Below, piece by piece: positions 6,639-15,337 of a stretch of DNA of 24,696 nt. Positions within the stretch are counted from its first letter, which is position 1; every line of letters starts with the position of its first letter. Source of the DNA: a virus; the IMG/VR virus record IMGVR_UViG_3300025880_000107, positions 1 through 24,696 of that record, one strand, 5' to 3'. The position numbers were made by a program, and so were the translations under genes. The notes beneath the pieces are model-generated. The model did not search any database and was not told the DNA's origin. It saw only the letters and a program-made list of their open reading frames with translations.

Positions 6639-7787
6639 TTACTTGTTAAATTTTGAGATTGCTTGTGTGTATCTTGACATAGTGTCACTGATATCAGCCG
6701 GGGCTTCGTCAGTTCCTGCTACGCTTGATAGCTCATCAGTTGATTCACTAAGTTCTTTAGTAAAGTATGATTCTTTAACAACTCTAACTTTCATTTCAAA
6801 GTTATCTTTGTTATCAAATTCAATATCTTCGACCAAAGTACTTAATTTCTCAGCTTCTGTGTCGGCAAGCCCTGAAGATTGTTCTCTTACTACTTCAGCT
6901 CTTTCCAAAGTTTGAACTGATTCATGTAGTCTGATATTATCTTCTGTGGTTTTGTTTAATGATTCTTCAAGTTCAGCGACTGATGCAGAAAGTTCTTCTA
7001 CAACGTCAACCTTACCTTCAGGCACATCGATATAATGTTCTTTGAACACTGATTGTAAAGAAGTCATAAAGTCTTCAGCAATTTCAGTCCTAAGACCTTC
7101 TGTTACTGCAACTTCATTCGTATCCATCCAGTTAGAAACAACATAGTTTAAGTAGGAATCAACCTTCTCAACTAATTCGCTTTTAACATCAGATACTTCT
7201 TCTTCAAGATTTTGCGCGTACTCAGTTTCAAGCCTTTCAACTTCATGAGCCAACTTACTAGTAAGTACAGCCTCAAAAATTGTAGCAGCTTTGCCACGGA
7301 ATCCATCAGATAAAGTAGCTTCTTCAGCGATTACTGCATCTAAATCTTCCTCAAAGTCAACGGACTCAACTTTAGCTTTCGCCTTAAGTTCGTTTTTCTT
7401 CTGTGGAGCTGATTTAATTGCACTATCAACGGATCCATCATCTTCGGATTCGTCAACTTTCGCCATTTTAGCGTAGATTTTCTGCGCATCTTCTTTTCTA
7501 GCTTTCTTTAACATATCAACTGCTGCTTGAATTACTCCAGCTTTAGTTTTAGGAATAGAAATTTCTTTGACTTCAGGCTCTTCGTCTTCTTCGTCATCCT
7601 CATGGGCTGACTCATCGACTTCTTCCTCGTCATCTTCGTCTTCTTCTTCCTTTACTTTAGCTTCATCAAGAACTTCTTCGTCTTCAACTTGTTGGTCTTC
7701 AACGAGCTCGTTCTCAAGCTCTTCAGCATCTTGTTGAATGTCTTCAGACACTAGTTCATTTTCTAGTTTATTTTCGTCTATTGACAT
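6639..7787 (-). CDS. 22: gp22-like prohead core scaffold protein
   Basis: Assignment rests on position (protease 21, then this gene, then capsid 23) and architecture. The first 75 residues are extremely acidic, with runs of Glu and Asp. Then comes a conserved-looking helical segment starting SIPKTKAGVIQAAVDMLKKA (about 77-96). The rest is predicted helical and coiled-coil, for example SVAELEESLNKTTEDNIRLH near 270. At 382 residues it is much longer than T4 gp22 (269 aa), and the excess is mainly the acidic N-terminal arm. The scaffold shapes the prohead and is then cut to small peptides by gp21; many L/I-x-E sites suitable for that are present. An AGGAG site precedes the start. Confidence 0.9.
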   Translation of the reverse strand: MSIDENKLENELVSEDIQQDAEELENELVEDQQVEDEEVLDEAKVKEEEDEDDEEEVDESAHEDDEEDEEPEVKEISIPKTKAGVIQAAVDMLKKARKEDAQKIYAKMAKVDESEDDGSVDSAIKSAPQKKNELKAKAKVESVDFEEDLDAVIAEEATLSDGFRGKAATIFEAVLTSKLAHEVERLETEYAQNLEEEVSDVKSELVEKVDSYLNYVVSNWMDTNEVAVTEGLRTEIAEDFMTSLQSVFKEHYIDVPEGKVDVVEELSASVAELEESLNKTTEDNIRLHESVQTLERAEVVREQSSGLADTEAEKLSTLVEDIEFDNKDNFEMKVRVVKESYFTKELSESTDELSSVAGTDEAPADISDTMSRYTQAISKFNK

Positions 7788-7802
7788 TTGTATTCTCCTA
7801 TT

Positions 7803-8459
7803 TTAAGAATTTACAAGTTTAGAGAGGAAATTCTTAAAAGCTTTAATCTCAATATTAGCAGCGCCAACACCTCGAGCCTCTTTTATTTCAGTCTCAATTT
7901 CTTCAATTTCTTGCGGACAAAGTACACCATTATTCCATACCCACTCAACACCTTCCATAATTCCATTGACAAATGCCTCTGGAGCAGAAGGGTCTTGCAC
8001 GATATCGACTGTTGAAAGCATAAAATCTTTACCAACATGCGATGCGCCTTGCTTATTCACAAGAGTTCCCATACCACGACTTGATACACCAAGCTTAACT
8101 CCACCTTCAAGTAGACCTTCAACGATCTTGCCCATAGGGGTATTAAGAATTGATGCTTTTCCTATAACATTACTTCCTTCAAACTTGAGTTCAGTAATCT
8201 TATGTGAAACTTTATCTAAGTTAATAGTAGGGCCTTCAGGGTGGTTTAATTCCCCAACAGCTCTACCTTGACTTACTTGTTCTTTTACGTATTTGTTAAC
8301 GGCACCTTCAAGTATTGATTTCTCATATACTCTACCGTTTCTATTCTTTTTATCGGCCTGCATAAACACGCCTTCGATAACATACGAATTGCTACCGTCT
8401 TTTTTCTTTTCAGTAATAACCTGAAGGTTACTGTCATGATACTCTGATATAAGTCTCAT
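7803..8459 (-). CDS. 21: gp21-like prohead core protease
   Basis: At 218 residues it matches T4 gp21 (212 aa). It has the usual herpesvirus-like prohead protease signature: NGRVYEKSIL (about 41-50), GELNHPEGPTINL with the putative catalytic His73, and LGVSSRGMG with the putative nucleophile Ser126 or Ser127. The enzyme assembles in the prohead core, is activated by self-cleavage, and then cuts scaffold and capsid proteins after L/I-x-E motifs. An AAGGAG ribosome binding site lies ahead of the ATG, which starts 14 bases after the stop of the 67-like gene. Confidence 0.95.
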   Translation of the reverse strand: MRLISEYHDSNLQVITEKKKDGSNSYVIEGVFMQADKKNRNGRVYEKSILEGAVNKYVKEQVSQGRAVGELNHPEGPTINLDKVSHKITELKFEGSNVIGKASILNTPMGKIVEGLLEGGVKLGVSSRGMGTLVNKQGASHVGKDFMLSTVDIVQDPSAPEAFVNGIMEGVEWVWNNGVLCPQEIEEIETEIKEARGVGAANIEIKAFKNFLSKLVNS

Positions 8460-8473
8460 TCTAGTTTTCTCCT

Positions 8474-8644
8474 TTATTCTTCTTCTGAAATTTCATCAGA
8501 AGACTTGCCTATCTGTGATGCAATTTCAATCTTTCTAGCATCCATAGCGGCTTGTAATTTTTGAGCAATAACACCATCAAATGCTTTACCAGCACCGACA
8601 TTATCACCTTTTCCAATATTATCAATCATTTGGTCTATAGTCAT
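8474..8644 (-). CDS. small prohead core protein, gp67-like (56 aa)
   Basis: ATG 8644 to TAA 8474 gives 56 residues starting MTIDQMIDNIGKGDN and ending in DEISEEE. It lies exactly where T4 and marine relatives carry gene 67 (and 68), between portal 20 and protease 21. It has the matching short-helix style (AFDGVIAQKLQAAMDARKIE) with an acidic tail. T4 gp67 (80 aa) is an essential internal prohead core component processed by gp21; the ISEEE tail here contains a possible I-x-E site. An AGGAG site nine bases upstream and a TATAAATA element before it support expression. Sequence similarity to T4 gp67 is too low to judge by eye. Confidence 0.8.
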   Translation of the reverse strand: MTIDQMIDNIGKGDNVGAGKAFDGVIAQKLQAAMDARKIEIASQIGKSSDEISEEE

Positions 8645-8664
8645 TATTTAGTTCTCCTAGTATA

Positions 8665-8672
8665 TATTTATA
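8665..8672 (-). promoter_or_regulatory. T4-type late promoter before the prohead core genes
   Basis: Perfect TATAAATA on the minus strand just after the portal gene stop. By T4 spacing the start would be near 8659, leaving a 15-base leader that contains the AGGAG site of the 67-like gene. It probably drives 67-21-22-23, since no octamer is visible in the short gap directly before gene 23. Confidence 0.75.
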
Positions 8673-8677
8673 ATATT

Positions 8678-10168
8678 TTATAAGTCAAAGTCGTCATCAT
8701 CGTCTTGAGCACCGGATTCTTTTTCTGCTTTGATCTGATCTTCCATTTCTTTCATGGAATCTTCATCCATTTTAAGAACATTCTTTGCAATCCACTCAAT
8801 AGAAACGTATTTACCTGCATATTCATCTACTGTACCCAACATCTCAAATCTTTCTCTCATCATTTCAGATTCTTTCAATTCAGAGAAGTAGTTATCTTCA
8901 ATAAAGTCATATGCAATGTATGTTTTCCAATTGTCCCAGTCTTGTTGAGTAATAATACCCTTTAGCACAAGTTGGGTTCTTAGTAACTGATTAAACATAT
9001 CAGTAAATCTTTTTCTTAATCTATCAATAAATTTCTTAAATTTAATCTCGTCCCTAGATATTTCAGTACTTCTACCCAAAGTAAACTGCTGTTCTTGTTC
9101 TAATCTACTAATAGGAACATTTAACGACTTGTATAATCTTTTCTGAAAGTATACAATATCATCAATCTGTCCTAGGTTTTCACCTCCGGGCAATGTTGAA
9201 ATTTCAGTACCTCTTCCACCTTCTCTACGCGGTAAGAAGAAATCTTCCATCATGCTCATATGTTTTCTATCGTCTTTTATATCACCAGTTTTAGCATCAT
9301 ATACCAACTTATTTCTATACTGGCTCATAATACCTTTTAAGTATTCTTCTGCCTTACCTTTCGGTAGGTTACCAACATCAATATAGAAGATTCTACGTTC
9401 TGGCGCTCTACTTATTCTGTAGATAACCAATGAATCTTCCATCATGCGTAGTTGGTTAACAGGCTTAATTGCTTTATGCAAGTAAGATAGTATTCTTTTT
9501 CTATCAGGTGATAACATTCCTGAAGTCGCATAACATATTGCGTCAGGGTGTATCTTTAATCCTTGGCCCGCACTACTCATCTTAGTGTCTTGAAACAAGA
9601 AATATTCTTCTTCTTTTTTAATAATTTTTGCCCCAGTCTTAGGGTCTTGTTCTTCTTCTACTTCTTTGACCTTTCTCAACTTAGTAGGATCAATATATCT
9701 TAATTCTTTAATACCATTCTTTGGTGATTTATTATCAATAATAATATGGTAAGGTAGTCTTCCATCAACATACCACTTTCTGAATATATCGTGTGCGTAT
9801 GAATTAAAATTAAGTAACTTTAATATAGTTTCAAATTCATTCTTAACTGATTCTTTAATCTTATCAGAAATTTCTAATTTATCAAGAATTAAATTTATTG
9901 GTGCTTCATCATTATCACCAACAATAGATTCGTTAATAATATCTTCAATAGCAGCATCACATTCTGGTTGAGAAGCAATATCTCTATACTTGTAAATTAA
10001 ATCGACTTCATTTTTAGCTTTATCACCATCTAAATCAAGGTACGCGCCAAAATGGCCACCAGTAGTAATAACACCAGTACCATCTTCATCCGTATTAGGA
10101 ACAAATGAAGGCCTTATAGGTTCTTCATTACCTTTCCTTTTTATTTCAAAACCAAAAAACTCTGCCAT
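8678..10168 (-). CDS. 20: gp20-like portal protein
   Basis: This 496-residue protein corresponds to T4 gp20 (524 aa), the dodecameric portal that nucleates the prohead, docks the terminase and later joins the neck. Diagnostic blocks are IYKYRDIASQPECDAAIEDI near residues 58-77, WYVDGRLPYHIIID, YIDPTKLRKV, the DSLVIYRISRAPERRIFYID segment around 242-261, and DDIVYFQKRLYKSLNVPISR near 335-355. The C-terminus is a run of aspartates (DDDDDFDL). It has a GAGGA ribosome binding site, and its own late promoter and leader hairpin lie upstream. Confidence 0.97.
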   Translation of the reverse strand: MAEFFGFEIKRKGNEEPIRPSFVPNTDEDGTGVITTGGHFGAYLDLDGDKAKNEVDLIYKYRDIASQPECDAAIEDIINESIVGDNDEAPINLILDKLEISDKIKESVKNEFETILKLLNFNSYAHDIFRKWYVDGRLPYHIIIDNKSPKNGIKELRYIDPTKLRKVKEVEEEQDPKTGAKIIKKEEEYFLFQDTKMSSAGQGLKIHPDAICYATSGMLSPDRKRILSYLHKAIKPVNQLRMMEDSLVIYRISRAPERRIFYIDVGNLPKGKAEEYLKGIMSQYRNKLVYDAKTGDIKDDRKHMSMMEDFFLPRREGGRGTEISTLPGGENLGQIDDIVYFQKRLYKSLNVPISRLEQEQQFTLGRSTEISRDEIKFKKFIDRLRKRFTDMFNQLLRTQLVLKGIITQQDWDNWKTYIAYDFIEDNYFSELKESEMMRERFEMLGTVDEYAGKYVSIEWIAKNVLKMDEDSMKEMEDQIKAEKESGAQDDDDDFDL

Positions 10169-10190
10169 ATGTTTATCCTCAAATAATATC

Positions 10191-10212
10191 AGGAGGGAAC
10201 TTAATCCCTCCT
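10191..10212 (-). promoter_or_regulatory. perfect hairpin in the gene 20 leader
   Basis: AGGAGGGA, loop TTAAGT, TCCCTCCT on the minus strand: a perfect 8-bp GC-rich stem. It lies 8 bases downstream of a late TATAAATA element, so a late transcript would begin almost at the hairpin. It could protect the 5' end, or attenuate readthrough from gene 19. It is followed by TGATATTATTTG rather than a clean T-run, so it is a weak terminator at best. Confidence 0.6.
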
Positions 10213-10219
10213 TCTACTA

Positions 10220-10227
10220 TATTTATA
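10220..10227 (-). promoter_or_regulatory. T4-type late promoter before gene 20
   Basis: Perfect TATAAATA on the minus strand, seven bases after the gene 19 stop codon. Expected start near 10214, just before the leader hairpin, with about 45 bases of leader to the portal ATG. Confidence 0.75.
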
Positions 10228-10234
10228 CATCAAA

Positions 10235-10762
10235 TTATGATGTAGTATCTGACTCCCAATACTGAACCTGTAGTTCAACTGTAAATTCTTCGATCTGATT
10301 TTCAGAATCATAAGAAAGTTCAATTGCACTTAGATTAGTAGGGAAAGTACCACGGATATCATACTTCTTAGTGACTTGTCCAGCTTTATTTAATTGTTCT
10401 ACAATCATGTCAGCTTGATAGTCAGTAGGATTAGATAGTCCAGTGTTTTCATTGTGGTTATTGATACCGTTCATCCATCTCTCAAAAGCACCACGAACTT
10501 GGAAATCAGCATCATTAATAATGGTTACTGACCATGGTTCGAAGGTTCTATCACCAGCGATTTGTAATTGTCTGCCACGGAAAGGTACCATGATAGGACT
10601 AATTACTGATGCTGGCATCTGAGCGCCTTTGCATAAGAAAGAAGTTAGTTCAACATCACCTTGTGCATAACTTGGAAAGTTACAAGTAACCTTGAACATG
10701 TTAGCACGTGCGCCACCGCCCACTAATTTAGATTTAAAATCATCTACGCCTAAAATTGCCAT
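10235..10762 (-). CDS. 19: gp19-like tail tube protein
   Basis: At 175 residues it matches T4 gp19 (163 aa), whose hexameric rings form the inner tail tube. Family motifs visible are the N-terminal VDDFKSKL, NMFKVTCNFP near 21-30, VPFRGRQLQIAGDR near 59-72, and FPTNLSAIELSYDSE with a terminal beta-strand FTVELQVQYWE. It directly follows the sheath gene, the standard order, and has an AAGGGAGA ribosome binding site. A paralogue lies after the capsid gene at 4650-5117. Confidence 0.96.
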   Translation of the reverse strand: MAILGVDDFKSKLVGGGARANMFKVTCNFPSYAQGDVELTSFLCKGAQMPASVISPIMVPFRGRQLQIAGDRTFEPWSVTIINDADFQVRGAFERWMNGINNHNENTGLSNPTDYQADMIVEQLNKAGQVTKKYDIRGTFPTNLSAIELSYDSENQIEEFTVELQVQYWESDTTS

Positions 10763-10775
10763 TTTCTATTCTCCC

Positions 10776-12476
10776 TTATACGCCGGAGATTTCAGAGAAA
10801 TCTACGCCGGTTCTTGTTGCCACAAAGTTAAGAGTAATGAAGTTAATCGACCTTGCAGGCTTGATAAAAATATCAGCTACGAATCTATTAGAATCAATCA
10901 CTTGACTTGTGTTATTAGTTTGATCACAAACAACTGCAAAGTCTGTTACCCCTCTTCGACCTTTAATGTCTCTGAGGAATGGTTCAACTAAATTTCTGAA
11001 CTGTGCACGAGTAAACTCGTCATTGAATTCAAAGAGTTGAGCCTCTGCCGCTGTTGAAATTGCTTTCTCCAAGGTGATGAATAATCTTCTGACATTAATT
11101 CTGTCAAAAGCAGAAGGTCTTGAAAGTAAAGTTTTATCTCCAAAAAGTACAGTACCTTGACCAGGTAATGAAACAATTGGATTAACTCTAGCTTTATAAA
11201 GACTATCTCTATCAGCCTTAGACGGGTTATATGCCAACTTAGTAACACCTAGTAGTTGACCACGATTAACACCAGCTGGTGAGAACCATGCGTCTGCTAC
11301 ATTATCAGTATTAGCACATAAACCTGCTTGATGTCCAGCTGCACCAATCCATCTATATACATCATTATACTTATCGTATACATACAGCGCTGTAGAATCA
11401 CATGCTGCATAAGATGTAGAAGTCAGGGTTGAGACCCAAGTAACAATAGCATCTCCTGGATTAGCTCCTCTTGAAACCGCAACCGGAGGTGATATAAATG
11501 CCATACAATCTTTTCTACTATTAGCAATAGTAATAAGACTGCCAGCAATATCTTTATCAGATGCAGTTGCTTCCGCCCCAGTATTACCACCAGGGAATGC
11601 AAACAATAAATTTACATCAACTGTTTCAGAATCTGCAAACAAGTTAAGACCTGTAGCGATTTCTGCCGCGGTTGGTGTATTATCATCTGTACCTGCAGTT
11701 AATGAGTTAGTAATAGCTGCTGTTACTGTAGTATATGTAGTAGTTGCTGTAACTGCATCACCAGCATCGGTTAAACCGGTGGGTGCTGCTAACCATCTGA
11801 CATATTCAGATTGTGTATTAATTACATCTTTATAGTAGTTAGTAGTTCCATCAGAACCTTTAGCATCAGAACCTTGAGATAGAAACTCGAAAGTCTCTAA
11901 TACAGTTCCTGCTTTACCAGACCATTTTCCGTCTTGGTCTATTACTACTATGTGAAGTTCATCTGCTGCCGCAGTTTTACCTAAATCAGTTGCATAATCG
12001 GAAGTACCTGGAACTGCAGAAAAACTTGACTTATAAGCCCAACCATTATATGCCGTAGCATTTGCTGGACAGACTGACACTTGCAAGCTGTTTCCTAGTT
12101 CCCCTGGATATTTTGCTACCCAAGCACCTTCACTTATGTTTCCTAAATCTAAGCCTTCATAATCAGTTTCATTTCCTACAAAAAGACCGCCGCCGCCAAC
12201 AGTTGCATTATCATGCGCTGTTTTAGCACGAACTACTTTAAGTGCGCCACCATACTTCAAAAATGATGCCGCTGTGAGGAAATGTTTAAAAGTATTGGAA
12301 TCGGGTGTTCCGAATGTTTCTGCTAGTTCTTTCTCCGAAGTTACAGTTACAATCTTAGCCACCGGCCCCCAATTAAATGACCCAGCCATCCCGCCAATAG
12401 AAGTTGATACCGCAGGTACTACACCTGATGCATCTATTTCATTGACCTGAACTCCTGGTGATACTTGAAATGCCAT
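10776..12476 (-). CDS. 18: gp18-like contractile tail sheath protein
   Basis: This 566-residue protein is the T4-type sheath subunit (659 aa in T4). The N-terminus SPGVQVNEIDASGVVPAVST is the typical extended arm. SFNWGPVAKIVTVTSEKELAETFG follows, and the C-terminal half has the conserved core: RLFITLEKAI near residues 461-470, FEFNDEFTRAQFRNLVEPFL, and the strand-exchanging end GVDFSEISGV. The variable middle (about 130-300) rich in Thr, Ala and Gly is the exposed insertion domain. The ribosome binding site is GAGAGGA. A late promoter sits about 64 bases upstream. Confidence 0.97.
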   Translation of the reverse strand: MAFQVSPGVQVNEIDASGVVPAVSTSIGGMAGSFNWGPVAKIVTVTSEKELAETFGTPDSNTFKHFLTAASFLKYGGALKVVRAKTAHDNATVGGGGLFVGNETDYEGLDLGNISEGAWVAKYPGELGNSLQVSVCPANATAYNGWAYKSSFSAVPGTSDYATDLGKTAAADELHIVVIDQDGKWSGKAGTVLETFEFLSQGSDAKGSDGTTNYYKDVINTQSEYVRWLAAPTGLTDAGDAVTATTTYTTVTAAITNSLTAGTDDNTPTAAEIATGLNLFADSETVDVNLLFAFPGGNTGAEATASDKDIAGSLITIANSRKDCMAFISPPVAVSRGANPGDAIVTWVSTLTSTSYAACDSTALYVYDKYNDVYRWIGAAGHQAGLCANTDNVADAWFSPAGVNRGQLLGVTKLAYNPSKADRDSLYKARVNPIVSLPGQGTVLFGDKTLLSRPSAFDRINVRRLFITLEKAISTAAEAQLFEFNDEFTRAQFRNLVEPFLRDIKGRRGVTDFAVVCDQTNNTSQVIDSNRFVADIFIKPARSINFITLNFVATRTGVDFSEISGV

Positions 12477-12539
12477 CGCTTTATCCTCTCATTGAGTTAG
12501 TTAATAAGTTTTTCATAATACGTTTATTTTCACTACTAT

Positions 12540-12547
12540 TATTTATA
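12540..12547 (-). promoter_or_regulatory. T4-type late promoter before gene 18
   Basis: Perfect TATAAATA on the minus strand in the 83-base gap between genes 17 and 18, with an expected start near 12534. The leader of about 58 bases contains an 11-codon frame (MKNLLTNSMRG) that stops four bases before the gene 18 ATG, and the GAGAGGA site inside its last codons. Confidence 0.75.
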
Positions 12548-12551
12548 AATA
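12544..12551 (+). promoter_or_regulatory. overlapping plus-strand late promoter octamer
   Basis: The gene 18 late element lies in the 14-bp palindrome TTATTTATAAATAA (12539-12552), so the plus strand also carries a perfect TATAAATA. If used, it would give a transcript from about 12557, antisense to the terminase gene 17. It may be no more than a by-product of the palindrome. Confidence 0.4.
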
Positions 12552-12559
12552 ACCACATC

Positions 12560-14173
12560 CTAACGAAGTAACCTATCGAACGCGTCGTTTTCAAACCAAA
12601 GGTTTTCGTCTCCTGCTAACTTTTCACCTGAAGGCGAATCTTCATCTTCTGGTATAAACCCAAATGGTAACATATCATCTTGTATTGCTTTTAATCGTTC
12701 TTTATATAACATATCTTTCATGTTAACATCAGCAAAACCTTCGAATATATCCGTAGTAACAAACCAAGCAAACATAACTAAATTCATCATTAAGTCGTCG
12801 TGGTTGGATCCTATAGCTTGATATGAATTACCCTTACTCACAAACGTACTCATTTCAACTATTGTATTAGCATCTTTTACTAATAACTTTCTCTGTTCTA
12901 TTAAATCTTTTATTGTAGAACAACCAATTCTTTTTACTCTTCTTGTCATTGTGGCGCCAAGAGCATTAGACTTAATAGATGATTCTACAAACATATTTTC
13001 ATATTCTAAATCATAGTATAACCCATTACAAACTACACCACCTTGGTCATTACTTTCTATTATAACATATGCTTTATTATAATAGTTCGCATATTTATAT
13101 ATAATGTCTGGTAATAACATCGGCGAAATATTATTATCTCTAAAAGTAGCTACCTGCTCAAATGGCCGTTTGCTTACATTGATAATATTAAATGTAGAAT
13201 AATCTTGCCCTCTGCCTTTGGCAACATCAACTGTCATAACATAATCGTGATTCTTCTCTGGTACATCATAGATCCAAATATTCTCTTTATATTCTAATGG
13301 GTCAACAGAGATTTGAGATAGTAAATGATTTGCATCAATAAGAGTATTACCACGGCCGTGGAATGTATTACCAAATTCCTGCTCGAACTGTAGTTCGGAT
13401 GTATTAGAAATTGTTTGTCTACGCCATTCCTCATCACGTCCTGGCACGTCCCACCAGTCAACACGAAAGGGTTTATACTCATTAGTTCCCTGCGAAGCAC
13501 CTTCCCATATCTTATGATATACGTTACCAATCCCATTAGCAGTAGAAGTAATAATAACCTTAGTATCTTTACCAGATGAAACAACTGGATATGTAGAAGT
13601 ATAAAATTGTGAATCATTCTCTACAAATGCAAACTCATCAAGAAATAGCAGGTTAATAGATAAACCACGAATAGATGAACCACTTGTAGCAGCTGCCATG
13701 ATTTTAGAGTTATTAGAAAATTCAATAGAGCCTTTATTTAATGCCTTACAACCTGGCTGTAAGAAGAACGGTAGATTTTCTAATGCAAGAGTTACCCTTG
13801 CCAACATTTCACGAGCAGTTGCACCCTTATTAGCTAAGATCGCTATATTCTTTTCTGGATGAAAACATGCGTACCAAAGTAAGTATACTACCGATGATAT
13901 ACTTTTACCAGACTGTCGACATGCTAATACAATACTAAATCTAGTATCATTAAAGTGTTTAAACATCTTTTCTTGGTATGGATATAAATCGAAAGGCACA
14001 AGACCTTCGTCAAGTGATATAACTTTAACATATGTTCTAGCAAAGTAAGCGGGATTATTCATGCATTTAGCATATTCTCGCACTTCGTCTTTATTGAATT
14101 GGGTTTCTACGCCGTCTCTTTTAACAGATGGATTGCCTAGATAGCCAAATTCGCTATTCTTTATCCTCTGCAT
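12560..14173 (-). CDS. 17: gp17-like terminase large subunit
   Basis: This 537-residue protein is the T4-type packaging motor (610 aa in T4). The ATPase domain shows a Walker A of the form CRQSGKS (85-91), Walker B LLFLDE (175-180) and the coupling motif TSTANG (209-214). The RNase H-like nuclease domain has its acidic residues at about D316 (TVDVAKGRG), E373 (IIESND) and D459/D460 (SNHDDL). It cuts concatemers and pumps DNA through the portal. The start overlaps the end of gene 16 by 20 bases in another frame, as is usual, and it has only a weak GAGAAG ribosome binding site, so translational coupling is likely. Confidence 0.98.
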   Translation of the reverse strand: MQRIKNSEFGYLGNPSVKRDGVETQFNKDEVREYAKCMNNPAYFARTYVKVISLDEGLVPFDLYPYQEKMFKHFNDTRFSIVLACRQSGKSISSVVYLLWYACFHPEKNIAILANKGATAREMLARVTLALENLPFFLQPGCKALNKGSIEFSNNSKIMAAATSGSSIRGLSINLLFLDEFAFVENDSQFYTSTYPVVSSGKDTKVIITSTANGIGNVYHKIWEGASQGTNEYKPFRVDWWDVPGRDEEWRRQTISNTSELQFEQEFGNTFHGRGNTLIDANHLLSQISVDPLEYKENIWIYDVPEKNHDYVMTVDVAKGRGQDYSTFNIINVSKRPFEQVATFRDNNISPMLLPDIIYKYANYYNKAYVIIESNDQGGVVCNGLYYDLEYENMFVESSIKSNALGATMTRRVKRIGCSTIKDLIEQRKLLVKDANTIVEMSTFVSKGNSYQAIGSNHDDLMMNLVMFAWFVTTDIFEGFADVNMKDMLYKERLKAIQDDMLPFGFIPEDEDSPSGEKLAGDENLWFENDAFDRLLR

Positions 14174-14585
14174 TTATAATCTTCTCATTATCTTGTGCTA
14201 ATAATCTTTGGAGATCGGTTGTAGAACCTACAAATACGTTATTATTAGTAACCGCACGTTGTTCTTCTTTTTCCTTCTCTTCCTTATTTAATTCTTTCTT
14301 AGCTTTTTGTAAACTCATTAACTTGTCTGTAGTATCACCAATATTCTTAATAGCTTGAGATAGTACTTCAAATGCTCTTGGGTGTTCGGATTCTCTTGCA
14401 AGTTCAGATAATATATCAAGTGATTTAGTACCAGTCTGTATTAATTCTTTATAGGTTGCCCTAGAGAATTCGTAATCATCTTTAATATCTTTATCAATCT
14501 GCACCGGCCTATCTTGCTTGATAGTAGGTAGATTCTTCGCCAGAGAGGCGGTAAGTTTATCTTTTTTATCCATAATTATGTCCAT
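14154..14585 (-). CDS. 16: gp16-like terminase small subunit
   Basis: The 143-residue product (T4 gp16 is 164 aa) has the family's helical core: KDDYEFSRATYKELIQTGTK (about 34-53), then ESEHPRAFEVLSQAIKNIGDTTDKLM. It ends with the segment NNNVFVGSTTDLQRLL, which resembles the T4 C-terminal motif NATVFMGSPTELMDEI. The small subunit selects DNA and regulates gp17. The start may be this ATG or the one four codons later, since neither has a clear Shine-Dalgarno sequence. It overlaps gene 17. Confidence 0.93.
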   Translation of the reverse strand: MDIIMDKKDKLTASLAKNLPTIKQDRPVQIDKDIKDDYEFSRATYKELIQTGTKSLDILSELARESEHPRAFEVLSQAIKNIGDTTDKLMSLQKAKKELNKEEKEKEEQRAVTNNNVFVGSTTDLQRLLAQDNEKIINAEDKE

Positions 14586-14590
14586 GACAG

Positions 14591-15337
14591 TTAAGTAATT
14601 GTAGTCGTAACTGTGTAATTATCATCCTCATCCGCATTAGATGGTGTAATAGTAAAGTCCATATTCTCTAAAATTTCTGCACCACCAGAGTCTCCGTTAA
14701 AGTCAATATTAACTTCTCTGATAACACCTTGATTACCTGTAGGCCCAAAGAATTTCATTTTCATTGTAAAGTCAAGTTGATATATAAGAGCTCTTCTAGT
14801 AAGGAAATCACCTTCATAATCATCACTGATTGTAACACCAGTCAGAACAATGGGTACATCTTGTTTATAGTCAAACCCAGTAACAGGTGAAATAGTAACA
14901 GTGTATTCTGGTTGAAAATATGGTAATATCTGTTCTACTACTTGTAAACCATCATCTTGATTCTTGGCCATTACAAATAAAGACATATTAATATTATAAG
15001 CTACCTGATGTTTAATGGTCTTCTTTTTAGTAACATCTGATGCATGTGCTTCGGTAATAGTATTTCTTTTACCCAATTTTTGAGTAGAATCTAATTCCAA
15101 AGATGTAATTTCAAAGGCCATTCTAGGCATTTTCACAGCCATAGATGCATCTGTACCAGAATTACCATCCAATCTAGCTAAAAATTTCTGCTTAGGACCG
15201 TATGCAAGTGGGACTTTAACCTGATTTAATACCGTACCATCTGACTTAGTTCTAATAACATTAATATTATTAAAGATGGTACCGAAGACAGCTACTGCCT
15301 TTCTCATTGTAGAGTGATAGAAGTGATTACCAAACAT
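14591..15337 (-). CDS. 15: gp15-like tail terminator / sheath stabiliser
   Basis: At 248 residues it matches T4 gp15 (272 aa), the hexamer that caps the finished tail and joins it to the neck. The opening FYHSTMRKAVAVFGTIFNNI is diagnostic, followed by VPLAYGPKQKFLARL and PRMAFEITSLELDSTQKLGK. The last third is strand-rich with an acidic tail. The ATG overlaps the gene 14 stop codon as TAATG, so translation is probably coupled. Confidence 0.96.
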   Translation of the reverse strand: MFGNHFYHSTMRKAVAVFGTIFNNINVIRTKSDGTVLNQVKVPLAYGPKQKFLARLDGNSGTDASMAVKMPRMAFEITSLELDSTQKLGKRNTITEAHASDVTKKKTIKHQVAYNINMSLFVMAKNQDDGLQVVEQILPYFQPEYTVTISPVTGFDYKQDVPIVLTGVTISDDYEGDFLTRRALIYQLDFTMKMKFFGPTGNQGVIREVNIDFNGDSGGAEILENMDFTITPSNADEDDNYTVTTTIT

